From the NCBI GenBank assembly GCA_020847375.1, contig JADLCB010000011.1, forward strand, positions 1-64,000: 64,000 bases of DNA, in the 5' to 3' direction. Positions 16,688 to 25,263 of the stretch are shown piece by piece (positions within the stretch are counted from its first letter, which is position 1; each line of letters starts with the position of its first letter). The translations under genes were made by a program, and so were the position numbers. The notes beneath the pieces were generated by a model. It saw only the letters and a list, made by a program, of their open reading frames with translations. It did not search any database and was not told the DNA's origin. This stretch comes from Phycisphaerales bacterium. GTDB taxonomy: Bacteria; Planctomycetota; Phycisphaerae; Tepidisphaerales; Tepidisphaeraceae.

Positions 16688-17844
16688 GACAATTTCCCCT
16701 TGAAAGCGCGGTCCAGAATCGCGGGGAGCATGGCGTCAAGTTCCTTTGTGGCGGTTGCCTGCGAAGTCTGCATCGTGCGTACGGTCTGGAGGAGACGACC
16801 AAACTTCGATTGCTGGTCATGAGAAGGAATGGGTACTTCGATCTCCAACAGCTTCTCGATCCCGAGGGTTCTGTTGCGGCCAGCGCCACCGGGCGATGCT
16901 TTACCAATCCGCTCCAGCCCCTCCGGTGTCAAAAAGTAGAAGGCAAGAAACTCGGCGGTGGCGACGTCGGGATGCGGAACGCAGGTGATGAAGCGATGCG
17001 ATCCGAATCGCCCTCGGTCTTCAGGTTGAGCTACAGCAATCGCCCCCTCCCAAGCGAACACGTTGTTGAAGACTAAGTCACCCGGCTCGATGCGATACAG
17101 CTTCTTTGATCCGACCGCGATGTAGTCGAGCGCCGCCTTGTGAAATGTGCCCCTGCCGAAAGATCTGATACCCAACTCGGGGTATTCCTCGCCCGCCCGC
17201 ATCTCGGCTTTGCGGCGCACCAACGGTGCCGCACTCGACATCTTGCAGCGAGGCGCACCATCCACGATCCGCGAGAACTGGCTACGCAGCAGGGCTGTTG
17301 TCTTATCACCGATCTCGCGTTTCGTTTGGCGAACCTGCGCGACCTTATCGGCGAGCCGGTCGATTCGCGTCACGATCCGTTCCTGTACCTCCAGCGGCGG
17401 AAGCGGAATCGGCAGTCGTAGGAACCGGTCTTCCTTGAGCCGGACACGATTAGTTGTACCCTCGCTCGCGGCACGGCATAGATCGATGAACGGTGTGGTC
17501 CTGCTCAACCAGCCGAGGAAACCAGGCAACAGACGTTCACGATTCACCTCAAATGACGGGAAATCGTTCGTTACCACAGCACCGTCAAGGTCGGACGGCA
17601 CCAAACCCATCGCGCCATTCCGCGCGTCAATCCGCGATGCGATGAACTGGTCCGTGGAAACGCAATAACGGCGTTCCGCCGCGATTTCCGCGCCGCTCAC
17701 AATGCGCCGCAGCATTACGCCCTTGCCCCAGAGGCGAATGGTTACCTCGCGGTACTTCTCAGCAGGCGAGAGCGACACAATGGTCTCGTTCTTGACGAGC
17801 ACCTCACCTAGCGGAACCGATGGCCAGCCGTTCACGGTCGTCAC
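16684..17844 (-). CDS. hsdS: Type I restriction-modification specificity subunit HsdS
   Basis: Translation most likely begins at the GTG at 17844, which overlaps the HsdM stop as GTGA; the longer frame upstream is HsdM sequence read out of frame. The 386-residue product has two target-recognition domains separated by the central conserved helix: WPSVPLGEVLVKNETIVSLS at the start, FLRLPIPLPPLEVQERIVTR near residue 185 and LLEIEVPIPSHDQQSKFGRL near residue 340, each followed by a long helix. This duplicated layout sets the two half-sites of the target. HsdS joins HsdM for methylation and HsdR for cleavage. Target sequence cannot be inferred. Confidence 0.9.
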   Translation of the reverse strand: MTTVNGWPSVPLGEVLVKNETIVSLSPAEKYREVTIRLWGKGVMLRRIVSGAEIAAERRYCVSTDQFIASRIDARNGAMGLVPSDLDGAVVTNDFPSFEVNRERLLPGFLGWLSRTTPFIDLCRAASEGTTNRVRLKEDRFLRLPIPLPPLEVQERIVTRIDRLADKVAQVRQTKREIGDKTTALLRSQFSRIVDGAPRCKMSSAAPLVRRKAEMRAGEEYPELGIRSFGRGTFHKAALDYIAVGSKKLYRIEPGDLVFNNVFAWEGAIAVAQPEDRGRFGSHRFITCVPHPDVATAEFLAFYFLTPEGLERIGKASPGGAGRNRTLGIEKLLEIEVPIPSHDQQSKFGRLLQTVRTMQTSQATATKELDAMLPAILDRAFKGKLS

Positions 17845-19421
17845 TTGCTGACCTCCGCGAGTTCGGCTTTGATCTCTTCCATGATCTGGATGATGCGCCG
17901 TTCCTTGGCCAGGATGTCCTCGGCCAGTTGCGCCGGCGGCAAGTGTTCGAGGGCCGCAGCGCTGTTGGGGTTCTTGAGATCGAGGTTGCACGACACAAGC
18001 GCCCCGGCACCGTCATACTTGAGCACGTCGTCGACCGGCACGCGCCACGCATGGTCGGTCTCCTTGCGCCGCTTCATCTGGAACCACTTAACGCAGTCGG
18101 TGAATTCCTCGAACTGAATGGGCTTGGTCTTGGAGTAGTTCCGCCGGCCATCGGGCGAGGGCAACTCGTAATACCAGATCTCCTTCGTCGGGCCGGATCG
18201 GTCGAAGAACAGCAGGTTCGTCGGGATGGGGGTGTATGGGGCAAAGACGCCATTGGGCAAGCGGACGATGGTGTGAAGGTTGAATTCCTTGAGCATCTCC
18301 TCCTTGATCCGCGCCGCCACGCCATCGCCAAATAGCGTGCCATTGGGCACGACGACCCCCGCCCGGCCGCCGTGCTCAGTCCCGGCACCGGGCTTCCGCA
18401 GCTTCCGCATAATGAGTTGCAGGAACAGCAGTGCCGTCTCGGAGGTCTGCTTGTCGGCGGGGAAGTTGCTCCGGATACCCGCCTCCTCCTCTCCGCCAAA
18501 GGGCGGATTAGTGAGGATCACGTCCACGCGGTCCTTCTCGCCCAACTCGGTGATCTTCACGGCCAGACTATTACCATACTCGATGGCCGGGGCATCCAAC
18601 CCGTGGAGCAGCAGATTCATCTGCGAGAGCATGTAGGGCAGCGGCTTGGCCTCGCCGCCACGGATGCTCTGCTCCTGGAGCGTCTTGCGGTGCTGGACGG
18701 TCTTGCACTGTCTCTCGAGGTGGACAAAGGCCTCGGCCAGGAAGCCGCCCGTGCCGCAAGCCGGATCAAGCACGACCTCGCCGAGTTGTGGATTGGTAAC
18801 GGCAACCATGAACTGAATCACCGGGCGCGGCGTGTAGAACTCGCCCGAATCGCCAGCGGCGTCGCGCATCTCCCGCAGCATCGACTCGTACAACCGAGCC
18901 AACGTGTGGATTTCCTCAGAGGAGTCGAAGTGGATGCCATCCACCAGATTGATCACGTCGCGCATGAGGTAGCCGGAGATCATGCGGTTGATGATGCCGT
19001 CAAACACCGTGGCGATGACATCACGCCGCCGGTCGCCATTGGTCGATTGCAGCGAGCGCAGATAGGCCAGCAAGCCCGACCCGCGCGTACCGTCGGGCCG
19101 CACGGCCTCGTCCTGGTTGACGAAGGCGATCAACTCGTCGCCGGTGATGCCCTGTTTGTTCGCCGCCCAATCGCGCCAGCGGTATGGGGCCTCGACGGCG
19201 GGCTTGTATTTCCTGCCGCCGATCCCGGCGCGGGTCTCCTCGAGCTTCTCGCGGTCGTCGAGGAACTTCAGGAACATGATCCAGGTCAGCAAGGGGAGGC
19301 GGTCCAGGTCGCCGTTAAGCCCCTTGTCCTTTCTCATGATGTCGCGGGCTGATTTGATAAGCGTTGACAATTGCTGTGCCGTCGTTTTGGGTTGCTCGGT
19401 CTTGGTCTGTTTCTTTGCCAT
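17841..19421 (-). CDS. hsdM: Type I restriction-modification methyltransferase HsdM
   Basis: The 526-residue protein has the N-terminal HsdM helical domain (TTAQQLSTLIKSARDIMRKD, LNGDLDRLPLLTWIMFLKFL) and a gamma-class N6-adenine methyltransferase core. The AdoMet motif is LDPACGTGGFLAEAF near residue 213, and the catalytic motif is ILTNPPFGGE near 305. A preceding GEFYTPRPVIQFMV is typical of HsdM. The C-terminus is helical and contacts HsdS. It follows HsdR by 27 bp and is coupled to HsdS, so the three form one operon. Confidence 0.93.
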   Translation of the reverse strand: MAKKQTKTEQPKTTAQQLSTLIKSARDIMRKDKGLNGDLDRLPLLTWIMFLKFLDDREKLEETRAGIGGRKYKPAVEAPYRWRDWAANKQGITGDELIAFVNQDEAVRPDGTRGSGLLAYLRSLQSTNGDRRRDVIATVFDGIINRMISGYLMRDVINLVDGIHFDSSEEIHTLARLYESMLREMRDAAGDSGEFYTPRPVIQFMVAVTNPQLGEVVLDPACGTGGFLAEAFVHLERQCKTVQHRKTLQEQSIRGGEAKPLPYMLSQMNLLLHGLDAPAIEYGNSLAVKITELGEKDRVDVILTNPPFGGEEEAGIRSNFPADKQTSETALLFLQLIMRKLRKPGAGTEHGGRAGVVVPNGTLFGDGVAARIKEEMLKEFNLHTIVRLPNGVFAPYTPIPTNLLFFDRSGPTKEIWYYELPSPDGRRNYSKTKPIQFEEFTDCVKWFQMKRRKETDHAWRVPVDDVLKYDGAGALVSCNLDLKNPNSAAALEHLPPAQLAEDILAKERRIIQIMEEIKAELAEVSK

Positions 19422-19448
19422 CGTCTCTCATTCATCGCTCTACCTGCC

Positions 19449-21812
19449 TCATGCGGCCGCGTAAAGCAGGGATTGAAGTTGGTTCACCGCATCGCGCAAT
19501 TGCGCGACATCCCCGAACTTGCCAGCGATCTCGATCACGTTGCCGTGGCTGTTGATCGGCGGCAGTTCGAGAACGTCCGGCACGACAAACTGCGCCGTGC
19601 CATGCTCGGTGTACTTGTCCAGCAGTTCGTTCAGGATCTGCTGGGCCTCGGGGCCGTATTGGTCGAAGAAGTCCTGCCGCTCGGCGCGCAGGCGCTGGGC
19701 GCGCTCCCGCCGCGTGCGCAGCGGCGCGTTGAACGCCAGATGGCAGAGCAGGTCCAAGGGGTCGGCGTCAGGCTGGTTGGCGGCCTCGGCCAGGTGGTCG
19801 AAGTCGATGCCGCGCTCCTCCAGCCGCTCGATGATCCCGCGACGCTGCTCTGGGTCCGCCCACTGACCACGCAGTTCGGCCGCATTGCGGTAGAGTGTCC
19901 GCACCTTGTCGGCGGTGTAGTCGGTGAACTGGACCACGCGGAGCTGGTTGCCATCCGGGTCAAGCTCGTACACCAGGTGCGCGGCGACCTCGACGCGCCC
20001 GCCGTCAAAGTAGAACTTGCGCCGTGGCCCATCTTCGGTGTCCGGCGGCAGTTCAACCGGTCCCTCGTCGCCATCGGGTTCTTCCTCGGGCGTGACGACC
20101 GTTTCGTCGCTGGTTGGCTCGCCGCTTTCGTCAATCGTCTGTTCCGTCTCGATGTTCGGATCGCCATCGAAGTCGGGATCGGCGAAGAGACGTGTGGCCG
20201 AGCCGGTGTAGTCGAGGATGCTGAAAAACAATTTGCCGTAGTCATCACGGACGCGCGTGCCGCGCCCGATGATCTGCTTGAACTCCGTCATCGAGTTGAT
20301 GACCCGCACCAGCACGATGTTCTGCACGGTGGGCGCATCGACGCCGGTAGTGAGCAACTGCGACGTGGTGACGACGACCGGCGTGCGCCGTTCCAGGTCC
20401 TGGAAGTTGCTCAGGTGCCCGCGCCCCAGATCGCCCTCGTCCGAGGTGATGCGGCAGACATAATCGGGATCGTCGCGCACCAGGTCGGAGTTGAGGTTGT
20501 TCAGCGCGCGCCGCATCTCGTCGGCGTGCTCCTGGTCGACGCAAAAGACGATGGTCTTGGCGAACCGGTCGGTACGCCGCAGGTAATCGGACAGATGCCG
20601 GGCAACAGCCTCGGTCCTGGCGCGCAGCGAGACGCGGCGTTCAAAATCGTTGGTGTGATACTCCTCGTCGGGAATCTCGCGGCCGAAGCGGTCGAGTTCG
20701 CCCTGGGTCGGTCGCCAACCGGCGGCGTCCCAGGTCGTCACCACGCGATGGACGCGGTACGGGGCCAGGAACCCGTCGTCAATTCCCCGCCGCAGGCTGT
20801 AGGTGTAGATCGGGTCGCCGAAGTAGTTGTAGGTGTCGGCGTTGTCCTGCCGGCGCGGCGTGGCCGTCATGCCGATCTGGACGGCGGGCGAGAAGTATTC
20901 GAGGATTTCGCGCCAGTTGCTGTCGTCGCGGGCGCTGCCGCGATGGCACTCATCCACGATGATCAGATCGAAGAAGTCGGGTGCGTACTCGCGGTAAAGG
21001 CCGGGACGGTTGGCATCCTTAGCGATGGACTGGTAGATGGCGAAGTACATCTCCCGGCTGGTGACGGCGACGCCGTTGGCGATTTTCCACCGCGCTTCGC
21101 CAAAGGGCGCGAAGATCTTGGCCATCGGATCATCAACGAGGATGTTGCGGTCGGCCAAATACAGGATGCGGGGCCGCCGGTGTTCACCCGTGCGGTTCCA
21201 GCGCGACGACCAGAGCTTCCAGCAGATTTGGAAGGCGACGACCGTCTTACCCGTGCCCGTCGCCATCGTCAGTAGGATGCGCTGATCGCCCTGCGCCACG
21301 GCCTGGACAGCGCGGTTGATAGCGATCTCCTGGTAATAGCGGGGCGACTTGCCGCTGAGGTGGTACGCCGGTGTCAGGAGCGTCTCGGCAACTTCGGCGT
21401 TGAGAGACTCGCTGGCCGTGAGCCGCGCCCACAATTCCGCCGGGGTGGGGAAGGTGTCAATTACCCGTTCCACACCCGTCGTATAATCAAACTCAACGAT
21501 GCCGTGGCCGTTGGTCGCGTAGGCGAACTTCAGCCCAAGGATTTCGGCGTACTCTTTAGCCTGCTGGAGCCCGTCGCCCGGCGTCGCATAGGTTGCCTTC
21601 GCCTCGACGACCGCAATGGCGAAATCCGGGCGATACCGTAGAATATAGTCGGCTCGTTTTCCCGGCCGCCGCCGACCGCGCCGGCCCGCGACGATGATCC
21701 GCCCGTCGGTGAAGGTGACCTGCTCGTTGATCCGATGCGGATCGGTGTCCCACCCGGCGGTCTGGAGCCGCGGGACCACGTAGCGACGGCATGTATCGGC
21801 TTCATTAGGCAT
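19449..21812 (-). CDS. hsdR: Type I restriction endonuclease subunit HsdR
   Basis: The 787-residue protein has an N-terminal nuclease domain with the PD-(D/E)XK elements PDFAIAVVEAKATYATPGDG (Asp and the EAK triplet), then an SF2 translocase: MATGTGKTVVAFQI (Walker A, near 190), IIVDECHRGSARD (DEAH-like, near 285), GMTATPRRQD, and a helicase motif VI QIIGRGTRVRDD near 535. The length is short for EcoKI HsdR but usual for the EcoEI-like group. It is the nuclease and motor of the system encoded by the next two genes. All motifs look intact, so the system could be active. Confidence 0.93.
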   Translation of the reverse strand: MPNEADTCRRYVVPRLQTAGWDTDPHRINEQVTFTDGRIIVAGRRGRRRPGKRADYILRYRPDFAIAVVEAKATYATPGDGLQQAKEYAEILGLKFAYATNGHGIVEFDYTTGVERVIDTFPTPAELWARLTASESLNAEVAETLLTPAYHLSGKSPRYYQEIAINRAVQAVAQGDQRILLTMATGTGKTVVAFQICWKLWSSRWNRTGEHRRPRILYLADRNILVDDPMAKIFAPFGEARWKIANGVAVTSREMYFAIYQSIAKDANRPGLYREYAPDFFDLIIVDECHRGSARDDSNWREILEYFSPAVQIGMTATPRRQDNADTYNYFGDPIYTYSLRRGIDDGFLAPYRVHRVVTTWDAAGWRPTQGELDRFGREIPDEEYHTNDFERRVSLRARTEAVARHLSDYLRRTDRFAKTIVFCVDQEHADEMRRALNNLNSDLVRDDPDYVCRITSDEGDLGRGHLSNFQDLERRTPVVVTTSQLLTTGVDAPTVQNIVLVRVINSMTEFKQIIGRGTRVRDDYGKLFFSILDYTGSATRLFADPDFDGDPNIETEQTIDESGEPTSDETVVTPEEEPDGDEGPVELPPDTEDGPRRKFYFDGGRVEVAAHLVYELDPDGNQLRVVQFTDYTADKVRTLYRNAAELRGQWADPEQRRGIIERLEERGIDFDHLAEAANQPDADPLDLLCHLAFNAPLRTRRERAQRLRAERQDFFDQYGPEAQQILNELLDKYTEHGTAQFVVPDVLELPPINSHGNVIEIAGKFGDVAQLRDAVNQLQSLLYAAA

Positions 21813-21924
21813 TGGTGGCTACGGTGCTGTCCATGTTTACCGAACAGTTCATGGAAGCATCATAACGCCAAGCTCAACCGTACACAATCCCCCCCGCATG
21901 TGAAAAACGTCGATAGCGCCTAAG

Positions 21925-22320
21925 TTATTGCATCACCACGCTTTGCCGCCATATATTTCGCTGCCGACGCCACTCTTTCAGCCGGGTGACTGGTCGAAGA
22001 TCACGTTCGGTGATGGGATCGTTGCCTGCATGGACCGGCGGGAGATGGAGCAGTTCTTCCTGGATGTCCGGCGCGAGATGGCACAGGTTCATGATCTGCG
22101 TCATGCGCGGCTGCGTGACATGGGCCAGGCGGGCCAGTTCGGATTGGTCGGCAACCTGGCCGTCGAAAAGCAGTTGGTCGAAGCGGATCGCCAGCGCCAT
22201 GAGCTTGGACACGCGCGGGACACGGCCCACGGGCGATACGGGTTCGGGCGTGGGTCCCGGCATGGCGACCTTCCGCCGCGCCTTTCTGGTGAAGTGAATC
22301 TGCTTCGTGATCGTGGTCAT
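21925..22320 (-). CDS. HTH protein linked to the serine recombinase
   Basis: The 131-residue protein has a basic N-terminus (HFTRKARRKVAMPGPTPEP) and a helix-turn-helix near residues 55-95: DGQVADQSELARLAHVTQPR, then MTQIMNLCHLAPDIQEELLH. This pattern resembles the KorB/ParB-like HTH often found immediately downstream of a large serine recombinase in proteobacterial and planctomycete islands. Its ATG overlaps the recombinase stop as ATGA. It could act as a recombination directionality factor or a regulator of the operon; which of these cannot be decided. Confidence 0.7.
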   Translation of the reverse strand: MTTITKQIHFTRKARRKVAMPGPTPEPVSPVGRVPRVSKLMALAIRFDQLLFDGQVADQSELARLAHVTQPRMTQIMNLCHLAPDIQEELLHLPPVHAGNDPITERDLRPVTRLKEWRRQRNIWRQSVVMQ

Positions 22321-23885
22321 GCCGCTTCCTCCATTTTGCGGTCGATCAGCGAGCGGACGCTCGTGGGCCGGAAGGTAACCGCCACGGTGCCTGCGTCGCC
22401 GTCGTATTCCACCGTCGAGATGAGCAACTTCAGCAGGCGGGCCTGCTCACGCGGAACCAGGCTTTGCCAGAGACTGTCGAAGTCTGCGAAGACCGCGCGG
22501 GCCTCGGCCTGGGTGACGATCTGTCCTTCCAATGCCGCGATCCGGGCGTCAAGGTCGGGCAGGCGCTGGTCGGCAGCCAACAGGCGGGAATGCAGGTCGG
22601 CGATACGCCCGGTCACGTCGGTCGTGGTCTTGCCGCTCGTGGTGAGTTGCTGCAGTTCCTTGTGATGGCGGATGTGTTCCTTCCGAACGTCGTCCCGGTC
22701 GCGCCGGGCGGTTGCCAGTTCGCCCTCAATTGCCGCGTGGGCGTCGCTCATCACGCGGGCCAGCAGGGCCTCGTCCTTCGCCAGTCCCCGCACCTCGTCA
22801 ATTACCACGCGCTCCATCTCGGCGGCGGGAAGCGTGCCGGCGGAGCAAACGTCGCTGCCGTTCTTAATTGCGTGCGTGCAACGGTAGTAACGGTAGAAGG
22901 TGCGGCCTCTGCCGCTGTTGAACGTGTGCGACATGGCCGCGCCGCAGCACTTGCAGCGGAGCAGCCCGCGTAGCAGCGCCCCGTATTTGTTGCGGACCTC
23001 CGCACCACCGGTCCGCCCATTGAGCTTGAGCTGGTGCTGGACCTTGTCGAACAGCTCCTGCTCGATGATCGGCTCGTGCTCGGCGGGGTAGAGTTCATCT
23101 TTGAATAGCCGCTTTCCCGTGTAAACCGGCTTCGTCAGCAACTGGTACAGGGTCGCCTTGTCGAAGGGGCGGCTGCCCAATTCGCGTCCTTTCTTCGTGA
23201 CGCGACGCTTGTTGGCCCATCCCCGGCGGGCCAGTTCCTTGACCACCGGCAGGAGCGACGCCTCCTGGACGTACATGCGGAAGATCTCGCGGACGCGGCC
23301 GGCCTCTTTGGCGTTGATGACGAGCTTCGGACTGGGGCCGGAGCGATCCACGTCGTAACCCAACACCGGCGCGCCGCCCGTCCATTTACCCTTGCGGGCC
23401 TGCGCGGCGAGCTTGTCGCGGATGCGTTCCCCGATGATCTCGCGCTCGAACTGGGCGAACGAGAGCAGGATGTTCAGCGTGAGCCGCCCCATTGAGTGGC
23501 TCGTGTTGAACTGCTGCGTCACCGAGACGAACGAGACCTGTTTCGCCTCGAACACCTGCATGATGCGGGCGAAGTCCATCAGGGAGCGAGACAGGCGGTC
23601 GACCTTGTAGACAACCACGCAGTCGATCTTCCCCGCGTCGATGTCCCGCAGCAGCCGGTCCAGCGCCGGGCGCTCCATGCTGCCGCCAGAGTAGCCGCCG
23701 TCGTCATAGCGGTCGGGCACCAACGTCCACCCCTCGGTCTTCTGGCTGGCGATGTACGCCTCGGCGCTCTCGCGTTGGGCGTCCAGGGAGTTGAATTCCT
23801 GCTCCAGACCTTCCTCGGTCGACTTGCGGGTGTAGATGGCGCAACGGGTCGTCGCGCGTTCGATTTTCTTGGTGGCTCGGCTCAT
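22317..23885 (-). CDS. Large serine recombinase (integrase)
   Basis: From the ATG at 23885 the protein has 522 residues. The resolvase domain shows the catalytic Ser22 in YTRKSTEEG, GYSGGSMERPALDRLLRDI near 70, and VVYKVDRLSRS near 100. A recombinase domain follows (LGYDVDRSGPSPKLVINAKE), then a zinc ribbon with CKCCGAAM and later a distal Cys pair (RCTHAI, DVCSAG), and a C-terminal coiled coil of about 60 residues. It is coupled to the DUF2924 gene upstream and the HTH gene downstream. It is the best candidate for the enzyme that inserted the island, or at least the 12.5-24.7 kb segment. Confidence 0.93.
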   Translation of the reverse strand: MSRATKKIERATTRCAIYTRKSTEEGLEQEFNSLDAQRESAEAYIASQKTEGWTLVPDRYDDGGYSGGSMERPALDRLLRDIDAGKIDCVVVYKVDRLSRSLMDFARIMQVFEAKQVSFVSVTQQFNTSHSMGRLTLNILLSFAQFEREIIGERIRDKLAAQARKGKWTGGAPVLGYDVDRSGPSPKLVINAKEAGRVREIFRMYVQEASLLPVVKELARRGWANKRRVTKKGRELGSRPFDKATLYQLLTKPVYTGKRLFKDELYPAEHEPIIEQELFDKVQHQLKLNGRTGGAEVRNKYGALLRGLLRCKCCGAAMSHTFNSGRGRTFYRYYRCTHAIKNGSDVCSAGTLPAAEMERVVIDEVRGLAKDEALLARVMSDAHAAIEGELATARRDRDDVRKEHIRHHKELQQLTTSGKTTTDVTGRIADLHSRLLAADQRLPDLDARIAALEGQIVTQAEARAVFADFDSLWQSLVPREQARLLKLLISTVEYDGDAGTVAVTFRPTSVRSLIDRKMEEAA

Positions 23886-24391
23886 TTCTGGACTCCCAGC
23901 CTGAAGAAGCGGAAGCCGTTCATGTGGCTGCCGGTGATTTGCTTGGTGAGCGCCGTCAGGGTGCGGAACCGCTCGCCGTTGCACTCAAAGGTCCGGCCGT
24001 CCTCGAGCACCACCGCCCGGATGGTGCGCCCCTTGTAGGTGCGGACGAGCGCCGATCCGGGCGGCGGCAGGCGGGGATCGTTGGGACGATCTTGGCCCGT
24101 CGGGGCGGGCTGCGTCACCGTTACCGTCTCGCCCACCTGCGGCGGGCAGATCATGGTCTTGGGGGCCATGACACGCACGTCGGCGTCGTCGGCCAGTTCC
24201 TCGGCCCGTTTGCGGGCACGTTCGGACAAGTCGCCCTCCGCGTTGGCCTGGATACGCCAGGCGACCTTGCGGATGAGGTAGGCCCGATGACGGGTCCGAC
24301 ATGGCTGGCCGTGCAACTCCTTGTAGCGTTCGGCCAGGTCACCCGTGGTCATCCGGTCCAGGGCGGCGATTTGGCTTCCAACGTCCTGCAT
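23882..24391 (-). CDS. DUF2924-family protein
   Basis: The 169-residue product from the ATG at 24391 (AAAGGAG precedes it) shows the DUF2924 pattern: QIAALDRMTTGDLAERYKEL, then HGQPCRTRHRAYLIRKVAWR and a central PRLPPPGSALVRTYKGRTI. The C-terminal TFECNGERFRTLTALTKQIT, followed by a GFRFFRLG segment, resembles the RAMA-type beta domain of these proteins. Function is not known. The gene is almost always found next to large serine recombinases and is coupled to one here through an ATGA overlap. A role as a recombination accessory factor is a fair inference. Confidence 0.88.
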   Translation of the reverse strand: MQDVGSQIAALDRMTTGDLAERYKELHGQPCRTRHRAYLIRKVAWRIQANAEGDLSERARKRAEELADDADVRVMAPKTMICPPQVGETVTVTQPAPTGQDRPNDPRLPPPGSALVRTYKGRTIRAVVLEDGRTFECNGERFRTLTALTKQITGSHMNGFRFFRLGVQK

Positions 24392-24431
24392 TGATGTGGC
24401 TCCTTTCATGTGGTTTCAGAGACCCGACCCG

Positions 24432-24641
24432 TTAACCCGCGGGTCGTTGAGCCACACTGAGCCTCGTTTCCGGATGAAGATCAAGTCCGATCTGGGAACC
24501 CGACGGGAATGCTTGGCGGGCGTCGGGATTCGATGCTTTGATGTGCCGGACGCGGCGCAGCAGGCCGGCGGCCAGGATGCTGGTGACCTCCAGGCGGCGC
24601 TCGTCGGCAGTCATGGTTTCGGGATCGCGGGTTGAGTTCAT
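24432..24641 (-). CDS. Small conserved protein of the recombinase cassette
   Basis: The start at 24641 (MNSTRDPETMTADERRLEV) is preferred; the in-frame ATG at 24674 adds 11 residues but overlaps the recurrent island motif. The product has 69 residues with a helix TMTADERRLEVTSILAAGLL followed by RRVRHIKASNPDA. A short protein of this type commonly precedes DUF2924 and serine recombinase genes. It has no catalytic motif. As first gene of the long - strand run it probably lies near the promoter. Confidence 0.65.
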   Translation of the reverse strand: MNSTRDPETMTADERRLEVTSILAAGLLRRVRHIKASNPDARQAFPSGSQIGLDLHPETRLSVAQRPAG

Positions 24642-24674
24642 GGCAGGCTCCAATGACGGCAGAAGCGCCGACAT

Positions 24675-24688
24675 TGGTTACCTATGCC
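24675..24688 (-). promoter_or_regulatory. Recurrent island motif TGGTTACCTATGCC (copy 3)
   Basis: The 14 bases are identical to 12515-12528 and in the same orientation. On the - strand it reads GGCATAGGTAACCA and lies 34 bp before the start of the first recombinase-cassette gene. The bases to the right (GCGGAGGACGCGCCC) also resemble those beside the other copy. It is either a leader/promoter element or part of a repeated attachment sequence. Confidence 0.4.
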
Positions 24689-24833
24689 ATTCGCGGAGGA
24701 CGCGCCCACTTTCGTTAACCACATGAAGAGGGTTATGGCCTGTCGCTGATGAGGCGATTGCAGTTCCCTACACGCACGGAGGGCAACTCCACCAGGAGCG
24801 GCTTGTGACCCGCCACTTTCCCAGACGGGGGGC

Positions 24834-24865
24834 TTGAAAAATGGAATTACACGAGATAGTGTAAT
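24834..24865 (+). promoter_or_regulatory. Promoter and palindromic operator of the ArsR-MtrA-like operon
   Basis: TTGAAA at 24834 and TAGTGT at 24857 are 17 bp apart and fit a sigma-70 promoter. The perfect inverted repeat ATTACAC-GAGATA-GTGTAAT (24846-24865) covers the spacer and the -10 region, the usual place for an ArsR-type repressor. Binding there would block transcription until the effector is sensed. Confidence 0.75.
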
Positions 24866-24915
24866 AGGTGATGACTGCTGCTCGCTCACAGAATTGCCGC
24901 CCCGAGTGCCGACCA

Positions 24916-25263
24916 ATGAAGCCTTGTCCGCCGAAACCGGCCTTGTCGGACCGTGCTCTCCTGTCGCGCCGTCAGGCCGGCGACCTGGCCGGTCTTTTCA
25001 AGGTGCTGGCCAACGATACCCGTTTGCGGCTGCTTCACGCCCTGACGCGCAGGGGAGAATTGTGCGTCAATGACCTCACGGAGGCAGTGGAGATGAAGCC
25101 GCAGGCCGTATCCAATCAACTGCAGCGCCTTGTGGATCGGGGTATCCTCGGCTCGCGGCGCGACGGCAATCAGATCTTTTATCGCATCGTCGATTCGTGC
25201 GTGCCGGCGCTCCTTGATCAGGGGCTGTGTCTCACGGAAGACGCTCAGGAGCGCAGCCGATGA
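24916..25263 (+). CDS. ArsR/SmtB-family metal-sensing repressor
   Basis: The ATG at 24916 gives 115 residues; an earlier in-frame ATG at 24871 would start almost at the predicted transcription start. The winged helix is complete (LFKVLANDTRLRLLHALTRR, then ELCVNDLTEAVEMKPQAVSN and a recognition helix QLQRLVDRGILGSRR). Cysteines at positions 50, 95 and 105 (ELCVND, DSCVPALL, GLCLTED) lie where ArsR/CmtR-type sensors place soft-metal ligands. It probably represses its own operon by binding the palindrome at 24846. The inducer is unknown: a thiophilic metal or metalloid is likely. Its stop overlaps the next start as ATGA. Confidence 0.85.
   Translation: MKPCPPKPALSDRALLSRRQAGDLAGLFKVLANDTRLRLLHALTRRGELCVNDLTEAVEMKPQAVSNQLQRLVDRGILGSRRDGNQIFYRIVDSCVPALLDQGLCLTEDAQERSR

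Noticed and set aside
17842-17991. N-terminal extension of HsdS
   Set aside because: The extra 49 residues lie over the HsdM 3' end out of frame; the GTG overlapping the HsdM stop is a better start.
19371-21275. A 634-residue open frame antisense to HsdR
   Set aside because: It is a shadow of the HsdR coding sequence in GC-rich DNA; it has no domain and HsdR motifs are fully intact on the other strand.
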